Source: Thermoflexales bacterium (GTDB taxonomy: Bacteria > Chloroflexota > Anaerolineae > B4-G1 > DUEL01). Taken from it: a stretch of DNA of 48,574 nt. The stretch's first letter is position 1. Each line of letters opens with the position of its first letter. The translations under genes and the position numbers were made by a program. The stretch spans positions 1-48,574 of the forward strand of contig JACIWQ010000010.1 in NCBI GenBank assembly GCA_014360895.1. The letters run 5' to 3'. Positions 1 through 8,848 of this stretch are shown here, one piece after another. Under the pieces are notes generated by a model. The model ran no database searches, was not told the origin of the DNA, and was given only the letters and a program-made list of their open reading frames with translations.

Positions 1-11
1 CCGCATTTCTT

Positions 12-66
12 CCCCCGGGGGGGGCACCCCCCCCCCCCCCCCCCCCCCACCCCCCCCCCCCCCCCC
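12..66. repeat. G/C homopolymer tracts at window edge
   Basis: Positions 17-24 are eight G, 27-48 are 22 C and 50-66 are 17 C, interrupted only by A49. Such tracts at the start of a sequence are commonly assembly or polishing artefacts at a contig end. Positions 67-254 hold no gene that I can support. Confidence 0.8.
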
Positions 67-251
67 TTTGTGGGTGTGGGCCGGGGCCGGGGGAGGGGTG
101 AGGGCACTACCCTTCCCACAGCAAGCGCAGTGCGGATTTTGCCTTATTGCGATTTTCCCTTAAAGTCCATTCACACAGAGAACACGGAGAACACCGAATC
201 ATGCAGACGCGGCATGCCGGAACACCCTCACTTTTCTCGCGGTACAAATGA

Positions 252-260
252 TGATATAAT
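252..260 (+). promoter_or_regulatory. Extended -10 promoter of tpiA
   Basis: TGATATAAT is a perfect extended -10 element (TGnTATAAT) 47 nt before the tpiA start. No good -35 is visible at the usual distance (positions 232-237 read TTTTCT), which fits an extended -10 promoter. A GAGGTGA ribosome-binding site lies at 296-302. Confidence 0.55.
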
Positions 261-307
261 GCCCAGCCGGAATACCAGGGACTTCCAGCCCGAACGAGGT
301 GACCTCT

Positions 308-1084
308 ATGCGTAAGCCGTTCATCGCCGGCAACTGGAAAATGCACAAGACCATAGACGAAGCGGTTGCGCTGGTGACCGAACTGCGCGGCCTGCTGGAG
401 GGCGTGGAGGGCATAGAAATCGCCGTCTGCCCGCCATTCCCCGCGCTGGAGGCGGTGCGGCGGAGCCTGGCGGGCTCCCCCATCCGCGTGGGCGCACAGA
501 ACATGCACTGGGAGGAGGCCGGCGCTTTCACCGGCGAGGTCTCTCCCCGCATGCTGGTGGGCCTCTGCGATTGCGTCATCATCGGTCACTCGGAGCGGCG
601 CACCCACTTCGGCGAGACCGACGAGATGGTGAACCGCAAACTGCGCGCCGCCCTGGCCCATCATCTCACCCCCATTGTCTGCGTGGGGGAGAACCTGGAG
701 CAGAACCGGGCCGGGGAGACGGAACGGGTCGTCGGGGCCCAGGTGCGGGCCGCCTTCGCCGGGGTGGAGGCCGAAGAGGCCCGCCAGGTCGTCATCGCCT
801 ACGAGCCCATCTGGGCCATCGGCACCGGCGTCCCCGCCTACGGCCCGGATGCCAACCGGATCGTTCGTGACGCCATCCGCGCCGTTCTGGCCCAACTCTA
901 CGGGGACGAGGTCGCTCAGGCCATCCGCGTCCAGTACGGCGGCTCGGTGACCCCCGCCAACATCGCCGAATTTATGCAGGAGCTGGAGATAGACGGCGCG
1001 CTGGTGGGCGGCGCCAGCCTGCGCGCCCCCGACTTCGCCGCCATCGTCCGCCAGGGCCTGGAGGCGAAGCGGGGACGCGGATAA
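308..1084 (+). CDS. tpiA: Triosephosphate isomerase
   Basis: Cytoplasmic glycolytic enzyme interconverting dihydroxyacetone phosphate and glyceraldehyde 3-phosphate. The 258-residue product has the family's usual length. All signatures are visible: the N-terminal AGNWKMHK with the catalytic lysine, IIGHSERR with the electrophilic histidine, AYEPIWAIGTG with the catalytic glutamate and start of the mobile loop, and the phosphate-binding VQYGGSV and GALVGGASL segments near the C-terminus. I chose ATG at 308 because GAGGTGA lies 5 nt upstream; an in-frame GTG at 299 overlaps that ribosome-binding site. The gene stands alone with its own extended -10 promoter; the next gene starts 32 nt downstream on the same strand and may be co-transcribed. 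Confidence 0.97.
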   Translation: MRKPFIAGNWKMHKTIDEAVALVTELRGLLEGVEGIEIAVCPPFPALEAVRRSLAGSPIRVGAQNMHWEEAGAFTGEVSPRMLVGLCDCVIIGHSERRTHFGETDEMVNRKLRAALAHHLTPIVCVGENLEQNRAGETERVVGAQVRAAFAGVEAEEARQVVIAYEPIWAIGTGVPAYGPDANRIVRDAIRAVLAQLYGDEVAQAIRVQYGGSVTPANIAEFMQELEIDGALVGGASLRAPDFAAIVRQGLEAKRGRG

Positions 1085-1116
1085 ACCCGGACGCGCGCGG
1101 ATTTCCTTTGAAACCC

Positions 1117-2694
1117 ATGCACCGACTGCGCCTGCCTCTCTACCTGCTCACCGCCCTCGCGCTCCTGGTTTTCATCGGGTACCTGGTCGTCTTCCTGGAC
1201 TACTCGGTGGCCCTCTTCCGCTGGCCGTACGACTACGACCAGGGGGAGGGGTTTGAACTCTACGACGCGGTGCTCTACCGCCAGGGGGAATGGCCGTATC
1301 GGGATAACAGCACTTTCCCGTTCTACGGTTCCAACTACCCGCCCCTCTTCCACCTGCTCATCGTCCCCCTTCTGGGGGTTTTCGGCCCGCGCCTGATCGC
1401 CGGACGCCTGGTCTCCTTCACGGCCACCCTGGCCACCGCGGCGACCATCGCATGGGTGGTGCGGCGGGAGGTTGGGGGACGGCGCGGCCCGGTCCCTCAG
1501 GCCGTCCCCATCCTGGCGGGCCTTTCCTTCCTGGCGGCCAACATCGTCTACCAGATCGGTCCCCTCTGCCGCCTGCACATGACGATGGTGATGTTTGAGA
1601 CGCTGGCCGTGGCCGCCATCGCGCAGTTCCAGCACCCCCGCTACGGCGACCGGTACTTTCTCCTGGGCCTCTTCCTGTTGCTCTGCGCGGGGTACACCAA
1701 ACAACTGGCCGTCTTCACCGTCGTCGCTGCGCTGGGGTTCGTCTTTCTGCGGGACATCCGCCGGGCGCTGGCGGGCGGGGCCGGCCTGGCGCTGGTCGCC
1801 GGAGGGCTCTTCCTGCTGATAGACCGCGCCACCGGCGGGCAGTGGACCGTCAACATCATCCACGCCAACGTCAACGAGTTTGATTACCGGCAGACGCTGG
1901 CCTTCCTGAACGGGTGGCTGCGGCTTCACCCCGTCCTCATCCTGCTGGCGACGGGGATGTTGGTGTGGGAACTGTTCTGGGACCGACTGTCGGTCTACAG
2001 CCTCTGGTTTCCGCTGGCGGTGGGGATGGGGCTCCTGAGCGGGAAGTGGGGGGCCGGACCGGCGTACTTCACCACGTCTATCGCGGCGGCCTGCGTCCTG
2101 GCGGGGCGGGCGCTGCTGCGGCTGACCGACGCGGTCTCCCGCCGCTGGCCCCGGTGGGAGAACGGGGTGGCCCTGCTGGTGCCCGTCCTCTTCCTCATCC
2201 AGGCCGCCTGCAACCTGCACCTGCCCACCGAGGGGCCGGTCTTCGGGCCGCTGGCGCGGGTGCTGGGCGTCGCCGACCGGACGATTCAGGGGGATTGCAC
2301 CGTCTTCCCCTACTACGACAGCGGCGGCTACACCCAGTTGGGCCACCGGCTGACCGGAGCAGACTACCGGGCCGGGGAGCGGATTCTGGCCTACGTCCGG
2401 GATGCGGATGGGCCGCCGTTCAGCGAGGAGGCCGCCTTCAGCCTGCTGGCGGGCCGCCCGGTGGTGACCAACCCTACCCAGTTGCTGAACCTCTACAAGA
2501 ACGGGTTACTGGACACCTCGGAACTGGTCCGCCGGATTGAGGCAGAGGAGTTCGGTGTCGTCGTCTTTCGGGCCCAGTTCTACCCGCCACCGGTCCTGGA
2601 GGCCATCGGCCAGCACTACCGGCCGGTAGAGCATATCTGCATGAACGGCTTTTACTACCACATCCTTCTGCCGAATCGGCGGCTCACCCGGTAG
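1117..2694 (+). CDS. Polytopic membrane protein, GT-C glycosyltransferase-like
   Basis: A 525-residue integral membrane protein with roughly ten hydrophobic segments spread over residues 1-390 and a soluble C-terminal part. An acidic/aromatic stretch (DYDQGEGF) lies in the first extracytoplasmic loop, followed by NYPPLFHLL. This layout resembles GT-C fold enzymes such as ArnT/PMT-like glycosyltransferases that use polyprenyl-phosphate sugars, where an acidic residue in the first loop is catalytic. The assignment rests on topology and loop motif only, so the substrate is unknown. ATG at 1117 is preferred over an in-frame TTG at 1108. It lies 32 nt after tpiA, with no terminator visible between them. 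Confidence 0.6.
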   Translation: MHRLRLPLYLLTALALLVFIGYLVVFLDYSVALFRWPYDYDQGEGFELYDAVLYRQGEWPYRDNSTFPFYGSNYPPLFHLLIVPLLGVFGPRLIAGRLVSFTATLATAATIAWVVRREVGGRRGPVPQAVPILAGLSFLAANIVYQIGPLCRLHMTMVMFETLAVAAIAQFQHPRYGDRYFLLGLFLLLCAGYTKQLAVFTVVAALGFVFLRDIRRALAGGAGLALVAGGLFLLIDRATGGQWTVNIIHANVNEFDYRQTLAFLNGWLRLHPVLILLATGMLVWELFWDRLSVYSLWFPLAVGMGLLSGKWGAGPAYFTTSIAAACVLAGRALLRLTDAVSRRWPRWENGVALLVPVLFLIQAACNLHLPTEGPVFGPLARVLGVADRTIQGDCTVFPYYDSGGYTQLGHRLTGADYRAGERILAYVRDADGPPFSEEAAFSLLAGRPVVTNPTQLLNLYKNGLLDTSELVRRIEAEEFGVVVFRAQFYPPPVLEAIGQHYRPVEHICMNGFYYHILLPNRRLTR

Positions 2695-2740
2695 CAACGA
2701 GGGTTTTGCCGCCGACGGGCCGGGAAGGAAAGGAGCACCG

Positions 2741-3217
2741 ATGGGAGATGAGGTCGCTGCCTTCCGTTGCTCGGGATGCGGAAGTACCCTGCTCATCCCC
2801 AATCCGGATGGGACGCTGACCTGTGCCTACTGCGGCACGACCTACGAGATCACCGGACGCGCCTGTCCGGAATGCGGGGCCGTCAACCCTCCGGAGGCGG
2901 AACACTGCATCCGTTGCGGACGAGTCCTGGACCTGGTCGGGCTCATTCTCCAGAGCCGCCTCCAAACCACCCGGGAGCGGCTGGAACAGGTCCGTGCGGA
3001 AGCGGCACGGCTCAAGGAAGAGTCCGAGGCCGCATCCCAGGAGCGGCTGCGGAGGTGGTGGGCAGAGGAGGAGGAACGGCGGCGCGCGCTGGCGGCCGCC
3101 CAGGCCGAACGGGACCGGCAGGAGCGGATGTTGCTGACCGGGGCGCTGGTCTTCGCGGCCATCGTCATCCTGGGGATTCTCATTTACCTGCTGGTGACCG
3201 CGCTCTCCGCGCCCTGA
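2741..3217 (+). CDS. Double zinc-ribbon membrane protein with coiled coil
   Basis: A 158-residue protein of unknown function. Two zinc-ribbon modules come first: CSGCG...CAYCG at about residues 10-35 and CPECG...CIRCG at about 45-65, giving four CxxC pairs. A strongly charged Glu/Arg-rich helix follows (about 75-127), probably a coiled coil, and then one hydrophobic helix (about 130-153). It is probably a tail-anchored inner-membrane protein with a cytoplasmic zinc-binding head; such heads often mediate protein contacts. GGAAAGGAG at 2727-2735 supports ATG 2741. A second zinc-ribbon membrane protein of unrelated layout lies at 8849-9310. Confidence 0.7.
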   Translation: MGDEVAAFRCSGCGSTLLIPNPDGTLTCAYCGTTYEITGRACPECGAVNPPEAEHCIRCGRVLDLVGLILQSRLQTTRERLEQVRAEAARLKEESEAASQERLRRWWAEEEERRRALAAAQAERDRQERMLLTGALVFAAIVILGILIYLLVTALSAP

Positions 3218-3241
3218 GGGCATCTCCTTCTTCGGGCTCGC

Positions 3242-3530
3242 GATGACGGCCAGGGGGGCATTGCGAGGGGCGATAGCCCCGAAAGCCTGCCACGAGCAGA
3301 GCGTGGTGGCAATCCCCAGAAGCGGCAGGGAGATCGCTTCGCCCCCTTCGGGGGCTCGCGATGACGGCCGGGGGGGCATTGCGAGGGGCGATAGCCCCGA
3401 AAGCCTGCCACGAGCAGAGCGTGGTGGCAATCCCCAGAAACGGCAGGGAGATCGCTTCGCCCCCTTCGGGGGCTCGCGATGACGGCCGGGGGGTCATTGC
3501 GAGGGGCGATAGCCCCGAAGCAATCCCCAT
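3242..3530. repeat. Tandem 118-bp REP-like palindromic repeats
   Basis: Two full copies beginning at 3242 and 3360 and a third partial copy beginning at 3478 repeat with an exact 118-nt period and only a few mismatches. Each unit contains several short hairpins (for example GGGGCGATAGCCCC and CGCCCCCTTCGGGGGCTCG) and the GATGAC...CATTGCGAG ends seen in other REP-like elements of this window (10231-10362, 10575-10598, 15948-15981, 48511-48535). The rest of the gene-free stretch 3218-3672 is a double palindrome and a promoter. Confidence 0.85.
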
Positions 3531-3568
3531 TTAGGTGACGGTCACCTCGGAGGTGACCGTCACCTAAA
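3530..3568. promoter_or_regulatory. Tandem double palindrome upstream of PLP-enzyme promoter
   Basis: Positions 3530-3547 and 3551-3568 form a perfect 18-bp inverted repeat around a 3-nt centre. Each arm is itself a palindrome: AGGTGACgGTCACCT at 3533-3547 and AGGTGACcGTCACCT at 3551-3565. The site is therefore two dyads with centres 18 bp apart, ending 33 bp before the -35 hexamer. This is the geometry expected of paired dimeric-regulator sites. A mobile palindrome is an alternative, because REP-like DNA abuts it. No T-run follows, so it is not a convincing terminator. Confidence 0.6.
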
Positions 3569-3598
3569 GAGCCGGACGCACCCGGCCCGTTCCCTTGT

Positions 3599-3626
3599 TT
3601 GACAGTAACCCGATTACCGTTATAAT
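3599..3626 (+). promoter_or_regulatory. Consensus sigma-70-type promoter
   Basis: TTGACA (3599-3604) and TATAAT (3621-3626) separated by 16 nt, a perfect match to both consensus hexamers. It lies about 47 nt ahead of the PLP-dependent enzyme start at 3673. Confidence 0.85.
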
Positions 3627-3672
3627 GGAGCAAAACCCTATCCGATACAACCCATCAGGAGAAACTGCCCAT

Positions 3673-5133
3673 ATGATAGACCTGACCATCCATAGAGCCG
3701 GATTGGAGCGAGCTGTCCAGCGAGCCCGGGAGCGGGGCATCGTCATCCCCACCTTCGCCCAGATGAAGGACCCCAGCCGGATCCCCGAAACCATTCGCGC
3801 CCGCCTGCGGGAAGTCGGCCTCTGGGATGTGAACCCTCTCAACCTGTTCCGCATCACCTGGAAAAATGAACCGGTCCCCTTCGGCGGCGGGTTTGGGGGG
3901 GTGAATTATCTGGAGTTCCCACCCGCCCTCACCGGAGTCCCTGCCCGTATCATCGCCCTGGTAGGCAAGTGGTTCCCCACCGGCGCCCACAAAGTCGGAG
4001 CGACCTTCGGCTGCCTGGTCCCCCGGCTGGTCACCGGACAGTTTGACCCCACATACCATAAGGCCGTCTGGCCCTCCACCGGTAACTTCTGCCGGGGTGG
4101 GGCCTACAACTCCGCCCTTCTGGGCTGCGAATCCATCGCCATCCTGCCGGAGGAGATGAGCCGGGAACGGTTTGAGTGGCTCTCCCGCCTGGCCGGAGAG
4201 GTCATCGCCACGCCGGGCTGTGAGAGCAACGTTAAAGAGATTTTTGATAAATGCTGGGAACTGCGTCGGACCCGTCCCGAGGTCTTCATCTTTAACCAAT
4301 TTGAGGAGTTCGGCAACTACCTCTGGCACTACGAAGTGACCGGCCACGCGATGGAGGAAGTGCTGGCACGGGAACTGGGGCCGAAGGGGACCTACCGGGG
4401 CGTCGTTCTGACCACCGGCTCGGCGGGCACCATTGGCTGCGGGGACTACATGAAGCAGGTCTTCCCCACCAGCAAGGTCGCCGCCAGCGAGGCACTCCAG
4501 TGCCCCACGCTCCTGATGAACGGCTTCGGCGGCCACCGTATTGAGGGCATTGGCGATAAACACGTCCCCTGGATTCACAACGTCAAAAACACCGACCTGG
4601 TGATGGCGATAGACGACGCCGCCTGCCTGGCGCTGGTCCGCCTCTTCAACGAACCGGCCGGGCGGGCCTACCTGGTGCGACAGGGCGTGCCGGAGGCGCT
4701 GGTGGAACGGCTGGACCTGCTGGGCATCTCCGGCATTGCCAACCTGCTCTCCTCCATCAAGTTCGCCAAATGGTACGAACTGGGCGAGCACGATGTGGTC
4801 CTCACCGTCCTGACGGACTCTATGGAACTCTACGGGAGCCGGCTGGTGGAACTGCGCCAGGAGCGGGGGGAGTACACCGAAATGGACGCGGCGGCGGACT
4901 ACCACCGCTATCTGCTGGGGTGCACGGTGGACTTTATGGCCGAACTGGGCTACTGGGAACGGCGCCGCATCCACAACCTGAAGTACTTCACCTGGGTGGA
5001 GCAACAGGGGAAGACGGCGGAGGAACTCCAGGCCCAGTGGTACGACCCGGACTACTGGACAGGCATCCAGCGGCAGGTAGCGGAGATAGACGCCCTGATT
5101 GAGGAGTTCAACGCCCGCGTGGGGCTGATGTAA
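3673..5133 (+). CDS. TrpB/cysteine-synthase-like PLP-dependent enzyme (fold type II)
   Basis: A 486-residue cytoplasmic enzyme of the tryptophan-synthase-beta superfamily. PTGAHKVGATFG (about residues 100-111) supplies the Schiff-base lysine. PSTGNFCRGGAYNSALLG corresponds to the substrate-binding STGNxG loop, and VLTTGSAGTIGCG to the glycine-rich loop that binds the PLP phosphate. It is longer than cysteine synthase (about 310 aa) and TrpB (about 400 aa), with a large C-terminal extension containing an EYTEMDAAADYHRYLLGCT stretch. Similar long proteins are usually annotated only as pyridoxal-5-phosphate-dependent protein beta subunit, and the substrate is not known to me. AGGAGAA at 3657-3663 supports ATG 3673, although the frame is open from 3595. 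It stands alone, with a perfect promoter before it and a hairpin after it. Confidence 0.75.
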   Translation: MIDLTIHRAGLERAVQRARERGIVIPTFAQMKDPSRIPETIRARLREVGLWDVNPLNLFRITWKNEPVPFGGGFGGVNYLEFPPALTGVPARIIALVGKWFPTGAHKVGATFGCLVPRLVTGQFDPTYHKAVWPSTGNFCRGGAYNSALLGCESIAILPEEMSRERFEWLSRLAGEVIATPGCESNVKEIFDKCWELRRTRPEVFIFNQFEEFGNYLWHYEVTGHAMEEVLARELGPKGTYRGVVLTTGSAGTIGCGDYMKQVFPTSKVAASEALQCPTLLMNGFGGHRIEGIGDKHVPWIHNVKNTDLVMAIDDAACLALVRLFNEPAGRAYLVRQGVPEALVERLDLLGISGIANLLSSIKFAKWYELGEHDVVLTVLTDSMELYGSRLVELRQERGEYTEMDAAADYHRYLLGCTVDFMAELGYWERRRIHNLKYFTWVEQQGKTAEELQAQWYDPDYWTGIQRQVAEIDALIEEFNARVGLM

Positions 5134-5140
5134 ACACAAT

Positions 5141-5168
5141 GGGTGGCCGCGCCTTGTCGCGGCCACCC
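5141..5168 (+). terminator. Hairpin after the PLP enzyme gene
   Basis: An 11-bp perfect stem, GGGTGGCCGCG (5141-5151) and CGCGGCCACCC (5158-5168), with a 6-nt loop, begins 8 nt after the stop codon. Only GTTCT follows, so the U-tract is weak. It ends 16 nt before the TPR gene start and could be an attenuating structure rather than a full terminator. Confidence 0.55.
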
Positions 5169-5184
5169 GTTCTATGGATTGCCG

Positions 5185-7440
5185 ATGGCCGGGAATCGCG
5201 CTGTTTACGAAGACGCACTCCGACAGGGAGCTGCTCGGGCCTGGGAGCAGCGCTGGGAGGAGGCCATCGCGGCCTACCAGCAGGCCCTGGCCGAATTTCC
5301 GGATGAACCGGACGCGCTGAGCGGGTTGGGCCTGGCCCTGGCTGGCGCCGGACGGGTGGAAGAGGCGTTGCCCGTCCTCCAGCGCGCCGCTGACCTGGCT
5401 CAGGAAAATCCGGTCCTCCGGGAGCAAGTAGCTCAGGTACTGGAGCGACTGGGGCGCCTGGAGGAAGCCGCCCAGTCTTACCTCCAGGCTGCCGACCTCT
5501 ACCTCCATCAGCAGGCATCCGGTCTGGCCGTGGAGCGCTGGAAGGATGCTCTCCGGGTTGACCCCTCCTGTATCCCTGCCCACGTCAATCTCCTGCGCGT
5601 CTATGTGGGGCAGGGGAAACACCACGAAGCCATCTCCGAGTATCTGGCCCTGGCGACCCTCTACCGCGATCGGGGTGAGACCGAGAAGGCCATGGAACTC
5701 TGCCAGTACGCCCTGAAACTGGACCCGCGCCATCCGGACGTTCTGGCGCTATTGGACGCGCTCCGTTATGGAGTCCCAACGACCGTGGGGACGGGGCCGC
5801 TGGCGGAGCTCTTCCCGGAGGAACGGCCCGAGGCGCCATCGGAGGGAGGAAACCCCGTGGAGACGGCCCGGCGCGCGGCACTGGCCCAACTGGCCGAAGT
5901 GGTCTTTGAGGAGGCGCCGCCCCATACCGGCCCCCTGATCCTCCGTCCCCTCTCCAAACGGGAAATAGATACCCTCATCAGCCGGGGGATTGATGCCCAG
6001 GAACGGGGTGACATAGACGAAGCTATCGCCTGCTACGAAGAGGTCCTGAGGGGTGGTGTCATTGAGCCGGCAGTCAATTTCAACCTGGGGCTTCTGTATC
6101 AGCAAAAACTACAATTTGAGGAGGCGATTGCCCAGTTCCAGCAATCCGTCTCCAGCCCCCAGTACCGGCTGGGCAGCTTTTTTGCTCTGGGAGAGTGCTA
6201 CCGGGCACTGGGGCGCATAGATGAGGCCCTGACCCACTTCCTGGAAGTACTCAAAATCGTGGACCTGAGCACCGTCCGGCAGGACCAGGCGGATGACCTG
6301 ATTCGCCTGTACGATGAACTGGCCCACACCTATGCCGCGCGCGGGGAGCGAGAACAGGCCGTGGAGTTCATCAACACGCTGATTTCGTTCCTCAGTGCGA
6401 AGGGGTGGGAAGACAAGGTCCTTCAGGCCCGGCAACGGTTAGACCTGCTTTCCCGTGAAGGGCCGGTCATGAGCCTGGCCGAGATGCTGACCGTCCCGGG
6501 CTCGGAACGGGTCATTCAGTCCATCGGCCTGGCCCAGGAGTATCTGCGGCGCAACATGCCCCGGGCGGCGATGGATGAACTGATGATCGCCCTGGAACGG
6601 GCCCCGGCGCTCCTCCCCGTCCACCGTCAGATTGGAGAAACCCTGGTCGCGATGGGGCGGACGGAACAGGCGGTGGGAAAATTCCTGGCCATCGCGGATA
6701 CATACCGCGTCCGGGGGAACTTCTCCCAGGCGGTCGCGATGTACGAGCGGGTTCTCCGTCTGGCGCCGATGAACATCACGGCTCGTCTCAAGTTGATAGA
6801 CCTCCTGGTCAGCTTGGGGGAGATTGACCGGGCCCTGGAGCATTACCTGGCTCTGGGGGATGCCTACTACCAGATGGCTCAACTGGACCAGGCGCGGGAG
6901 AAATACAACGAGGCATTGCAACTGGCCCCGCGCGGGAGCCCCGAGCGCCGATGGGAGGTCAAATTCCTCCACCGAATCGGCGATATTGACCTGCAACGGG
7001 TGGAGTGGCGGCGGGCAATGTCCGTCTATGAGCGCATTCGGGACCTCGCCCCGGATGATGAGAAGGCGCGCTTCACCCTGATGGACCTCTACGAGCGGAT
7101 GGGGCGGCCGGATCGGGCACTGGCGGAACTGGATGGCCTGCTCCAGCATTATATGCAGGCCGGGAAAGCCCAGAAGGCCGTCTCTATCCTGGAGAAGCTG
7201 GTGCAGGAGAAACCGGACGGGATTCCCTTACGGGCCCGCCTGGCCCAACTCTACCTGAATACGGGGAGGAGAGAGGACGCGCTGCGGGAACTGGACATCC
7301 TGGGGGACCTGCAACTGCAGGCCGGGAAAGTGAAAGACGCCATCGCGACGGTTCAGGTCATCCTGCGGCTGCGCCCGCCCAATGCCGAGGCCTACCGTCA
7401 ACTGCTGGAGCAACTCCAGGCCGGACAAATCCCGGGATAG
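5185..7440 (+). CDS. Large tetratricopeptide-repeat protein
   Basis: A 751-residue protein built almost entirely of TPR helices; repeated patterns such as A-x-x-x-Y-x-x-[AV]-L-x-L-x-P and LGLALAGAGRVEEALP recur from residue 10 to the end, probably 15 or more units. No catalytic motif, signal peptide or membrane segment is visible, so it is probably a cytoplasmic scaffold. A less regular segment (about residues 195-250) with a proline/glutamate-rich linker divides an N-terminal from a C-terminal TPR superhelix. I chose ATG 5185; the frame is open upstream to GTG 5143, but that would place the start inside the preceding hairpin. The partner cannot be named from sequence. Neighbouring purA is convergent and ends 26 nt away. 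Confidence 0.8.
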   Translation: MAGNRAVYEDALRQGAARAWEQRWEEAIAAYQQALAEFPDEPDALSGLGLALAGAGRVEEALPVLQRAADLAQENPVLREQVAQVLERLGRLEEAAQSYLQAADLYLHQQASGLAVERWKDALRVDPSCIPAHVNLLRVYVGQGKHHEAISEYLALATLYRDRGETEKAMELCQYALKLDPRHPDVLALLDALRYGVPTTVGTGPLAELFPEERPEAPSEGGNPVETARRAALAQLAEVVFEEAPPHTGPLILRPLSKREIDTLISRGIDAQERGDIDEAIACYEEVLRGGVIEPAVNFNLGLLYQQKLQFEEAIAQFQQSVSSPQYRLGSFFALGECYRALGRIDEALTHFLEVLKIVDLSTVRQDQADDLIRLYDELAHTYAARGEREQAVEFINTLISFLSAKGWEDKVLQARQRLDLLSREGPVMSLAEMLTVPGSERVIQSIGLAQEYLRRNMPRAAMDELMIALERAPALLPVHRQIGETLVAMGRTEQAVGKFLAIADTYRVRGNFSQAVAMYERVLRLAPMNITARLKLIDLLVSLGEIDRALEHYLALGDAYYQMAQLDQAREKYNEALQLAPRGSPERRWEVKFLHRIGDIDLQRVEWRRAMSVYERIRDLAPDDEKARFTLMDLYERMGRPDRALAELDGLLQHYMQAGKAQKAVSILEKLVQEKPDGIPLRARLAQLYLNTGRREDALRELDILGDLQLQAGKVKDAIATVQVILRLRPPNAEAYRQLLEQLQAGQIPG

Positions 7441-7466
7441 GAGCCCAGGGCAACGAGGCGTCGCCC

Positions 7467-8750
7467 TTACCGCCATACCACCTCTTCCCGCTCCGGCCCG
7501 ACCCCGATCAGGGTAACGGGCACACCGACCGTCTCCTCTATCCGTTCCACGTAGGCCCGCGCGGCCACCGGCAGGTCCTCCCACCGGCGGGCCGAACGAA
7601 TCTCTTCATCCCAACCGGGCAGTTCCTCATACACCGGCTGCCAGCGGGCCACCTCCTCTGCCCCCCACTCGCCGGGAAAGCGGAAAATCCGCTCCCCGCC
7701 CCGTTCGTACGCGACGGCCACTCTCAGCGGATGAATTCCGGTCAGCACATCCAGTTTGGTCAGCGCCAGTTCCGTCAATCCGTTGACCTGGGCAGCATAG
7801 CGCAGGATAGGGAGGTCCAGCCAGCCACAGCGCCGGGGACGGCCCGTGGTGGTGCCGTATTCTCCCCCGGCCTCCCGGATGCGCTCGCCGACGGCGTCGG
7901 TCAGTTCGGTGGGGAAGGGCCCGGCGCCCACGCGGGTCGTGTAAGCTTTGGCGACGCCGATGACCCGCGTCACCTCTTGCGGCCCAAAGCCCAGCCCCGT
8001 CAGCGCCCCGCCCGCCACGCAGGAGGAACTGGTCACATACGGGTATGTGCCGTGATCCAGGTCCAGCAGGGTCCCCTGGGCCCCTTCGCAGAGGACGGTC
8101 TGACCGGCCGCCAGCGCGCGGGCCACCAGTTCGGAGCCATCGGTGAGATAGGGGCGGAGCCGCCGGGCCAGGGCGACGGACTGGGTCACAATCTCGCCGA
8201 CCGGCAGCGGCTCCAGGCCGTAGTGTTCCTGGAGCAAGCGGTTGTGAGCTTCTACCAGCGCCACTACCCGCTCGCCGAACTCCTCCGGGTCGGCCATGTG
8301 GCCGGCGCGCAGGCCGACGCGGGCGGCCTTATCGGCATAGACGGGGCCAATGCCCCGGCGGGTGGTGCCGATGGCCTCCTGCCCCCGCGCCGCCTCCCGC
8401 GCGCCGTCCAGCGCGCGGTGGGTGGGCAGGATGATGTGGGCCGCGGCCGCCAGTTTCACCCGCTCCGGCCCCACATCCACCCCCAGCGCGGCCAGTTCGT
8501 CCAGTTCCGCTGCCAGTTGGATCGGGTTGACCACCACCCCGGCTCCGATCAGGCAGGTGACATGGGGGTGCAGGATGCCGGAGGGGACCAGATGCAGGCG
8601 GAGAACGTGGCCCTGGGCGACCACCGTATGGCCGGCGTTATCGCCGCCATTGTAGCGGGCGACGATATGGGCCTCCCGGGCCAGGTCGTCCACCACCCGC
8701 CCTTTCCCCTCATCCCCCCACTGAGCCCCGACAACGATGATGGCTGGCAT
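7467..8750 (-). CDS. purA: Adenylosuccinate synthetase
   Basis: GTP-dependent ligation of aspartate to IMP, the first step from IMP to AMP; a cytoplasmic homodimer. The 427-residue product has the normal length and all signatures: VVGAQWGDEGKGRVVD with the phosphate-binding loop and catalytic Asp, YNGGDNAGHTVV with the catalytic His, GTTRRGIGPVYADK, CEGAQGTLLDLDHGTYPYVTSS, and TTTGRPRRCGWLD at the IMP site. ATG 8750 is preceded by GGAGGAC (ribosome-binding site). The in-frame extension to 8789 lacks one. It converges on the TPR gene and lies 98 nt downstream of the PLDc_N gene on the same strand. Confidence 0.97.
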   Translation of the reverse strand: MPAIIVVGAQWGDEGKGRVVDDLAREAHIVARYNGGDNAGHTVVAQGHVLRLHLVPSGILHPHVTCLIGAGVVVNPIQLAAELDELAALGVDVGPERVKLAAAAHIILPTHRALDGAREAARGQEAIGTTRRGIGPVYADKAARVGLRAGHMADPEEFGERVVALVEAHNRLLQEHYGLEPLPVGEIVTQSVALARRLRPYLTDGSELVARALAAGQTVLCEGAQGTLLDLDHGTYPYVTSSSCVAGGALTGLGFGPQEVTRVIGVAKAYTTRVGAGPFPTELTDAVGERIREAGGEYGTTTGRPRRCGWLDLPILRYAAQVNGLTELALTKLDVLTGIHPLRVAVAYERGGERIFRFPGEWGAEEVARWQPVYEELPGWDEEIRSARRWEDLPVAARAYVERIEETVGVPVTLIGVGPEREEVVWR

Positions 8751-8848
8751 CGGGGTCCTCCTTTCGTTCAGAACGCGGCCCTTTTTCATACCGGTTGCCC
8801 GGCAGGATCAACCCGCCCGCAGCGGGCAGCGGGCCGGACTTCCGGGCC

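Noticed and set aside
12-66. Functional G-quadruplex or phase-variable poly-C tract
   Set aside because: It lies at the sequence edge with no gene upstream, and an assembly artefact is the simpler explanation.
3655-5733. A 692-codon minus-strand frame opposite the PLP enzyme and TPR gene
   Set aside because: Antisense shadow; no recognisable domain, and it spans a hairpin between two well-supported plus-strand genes.
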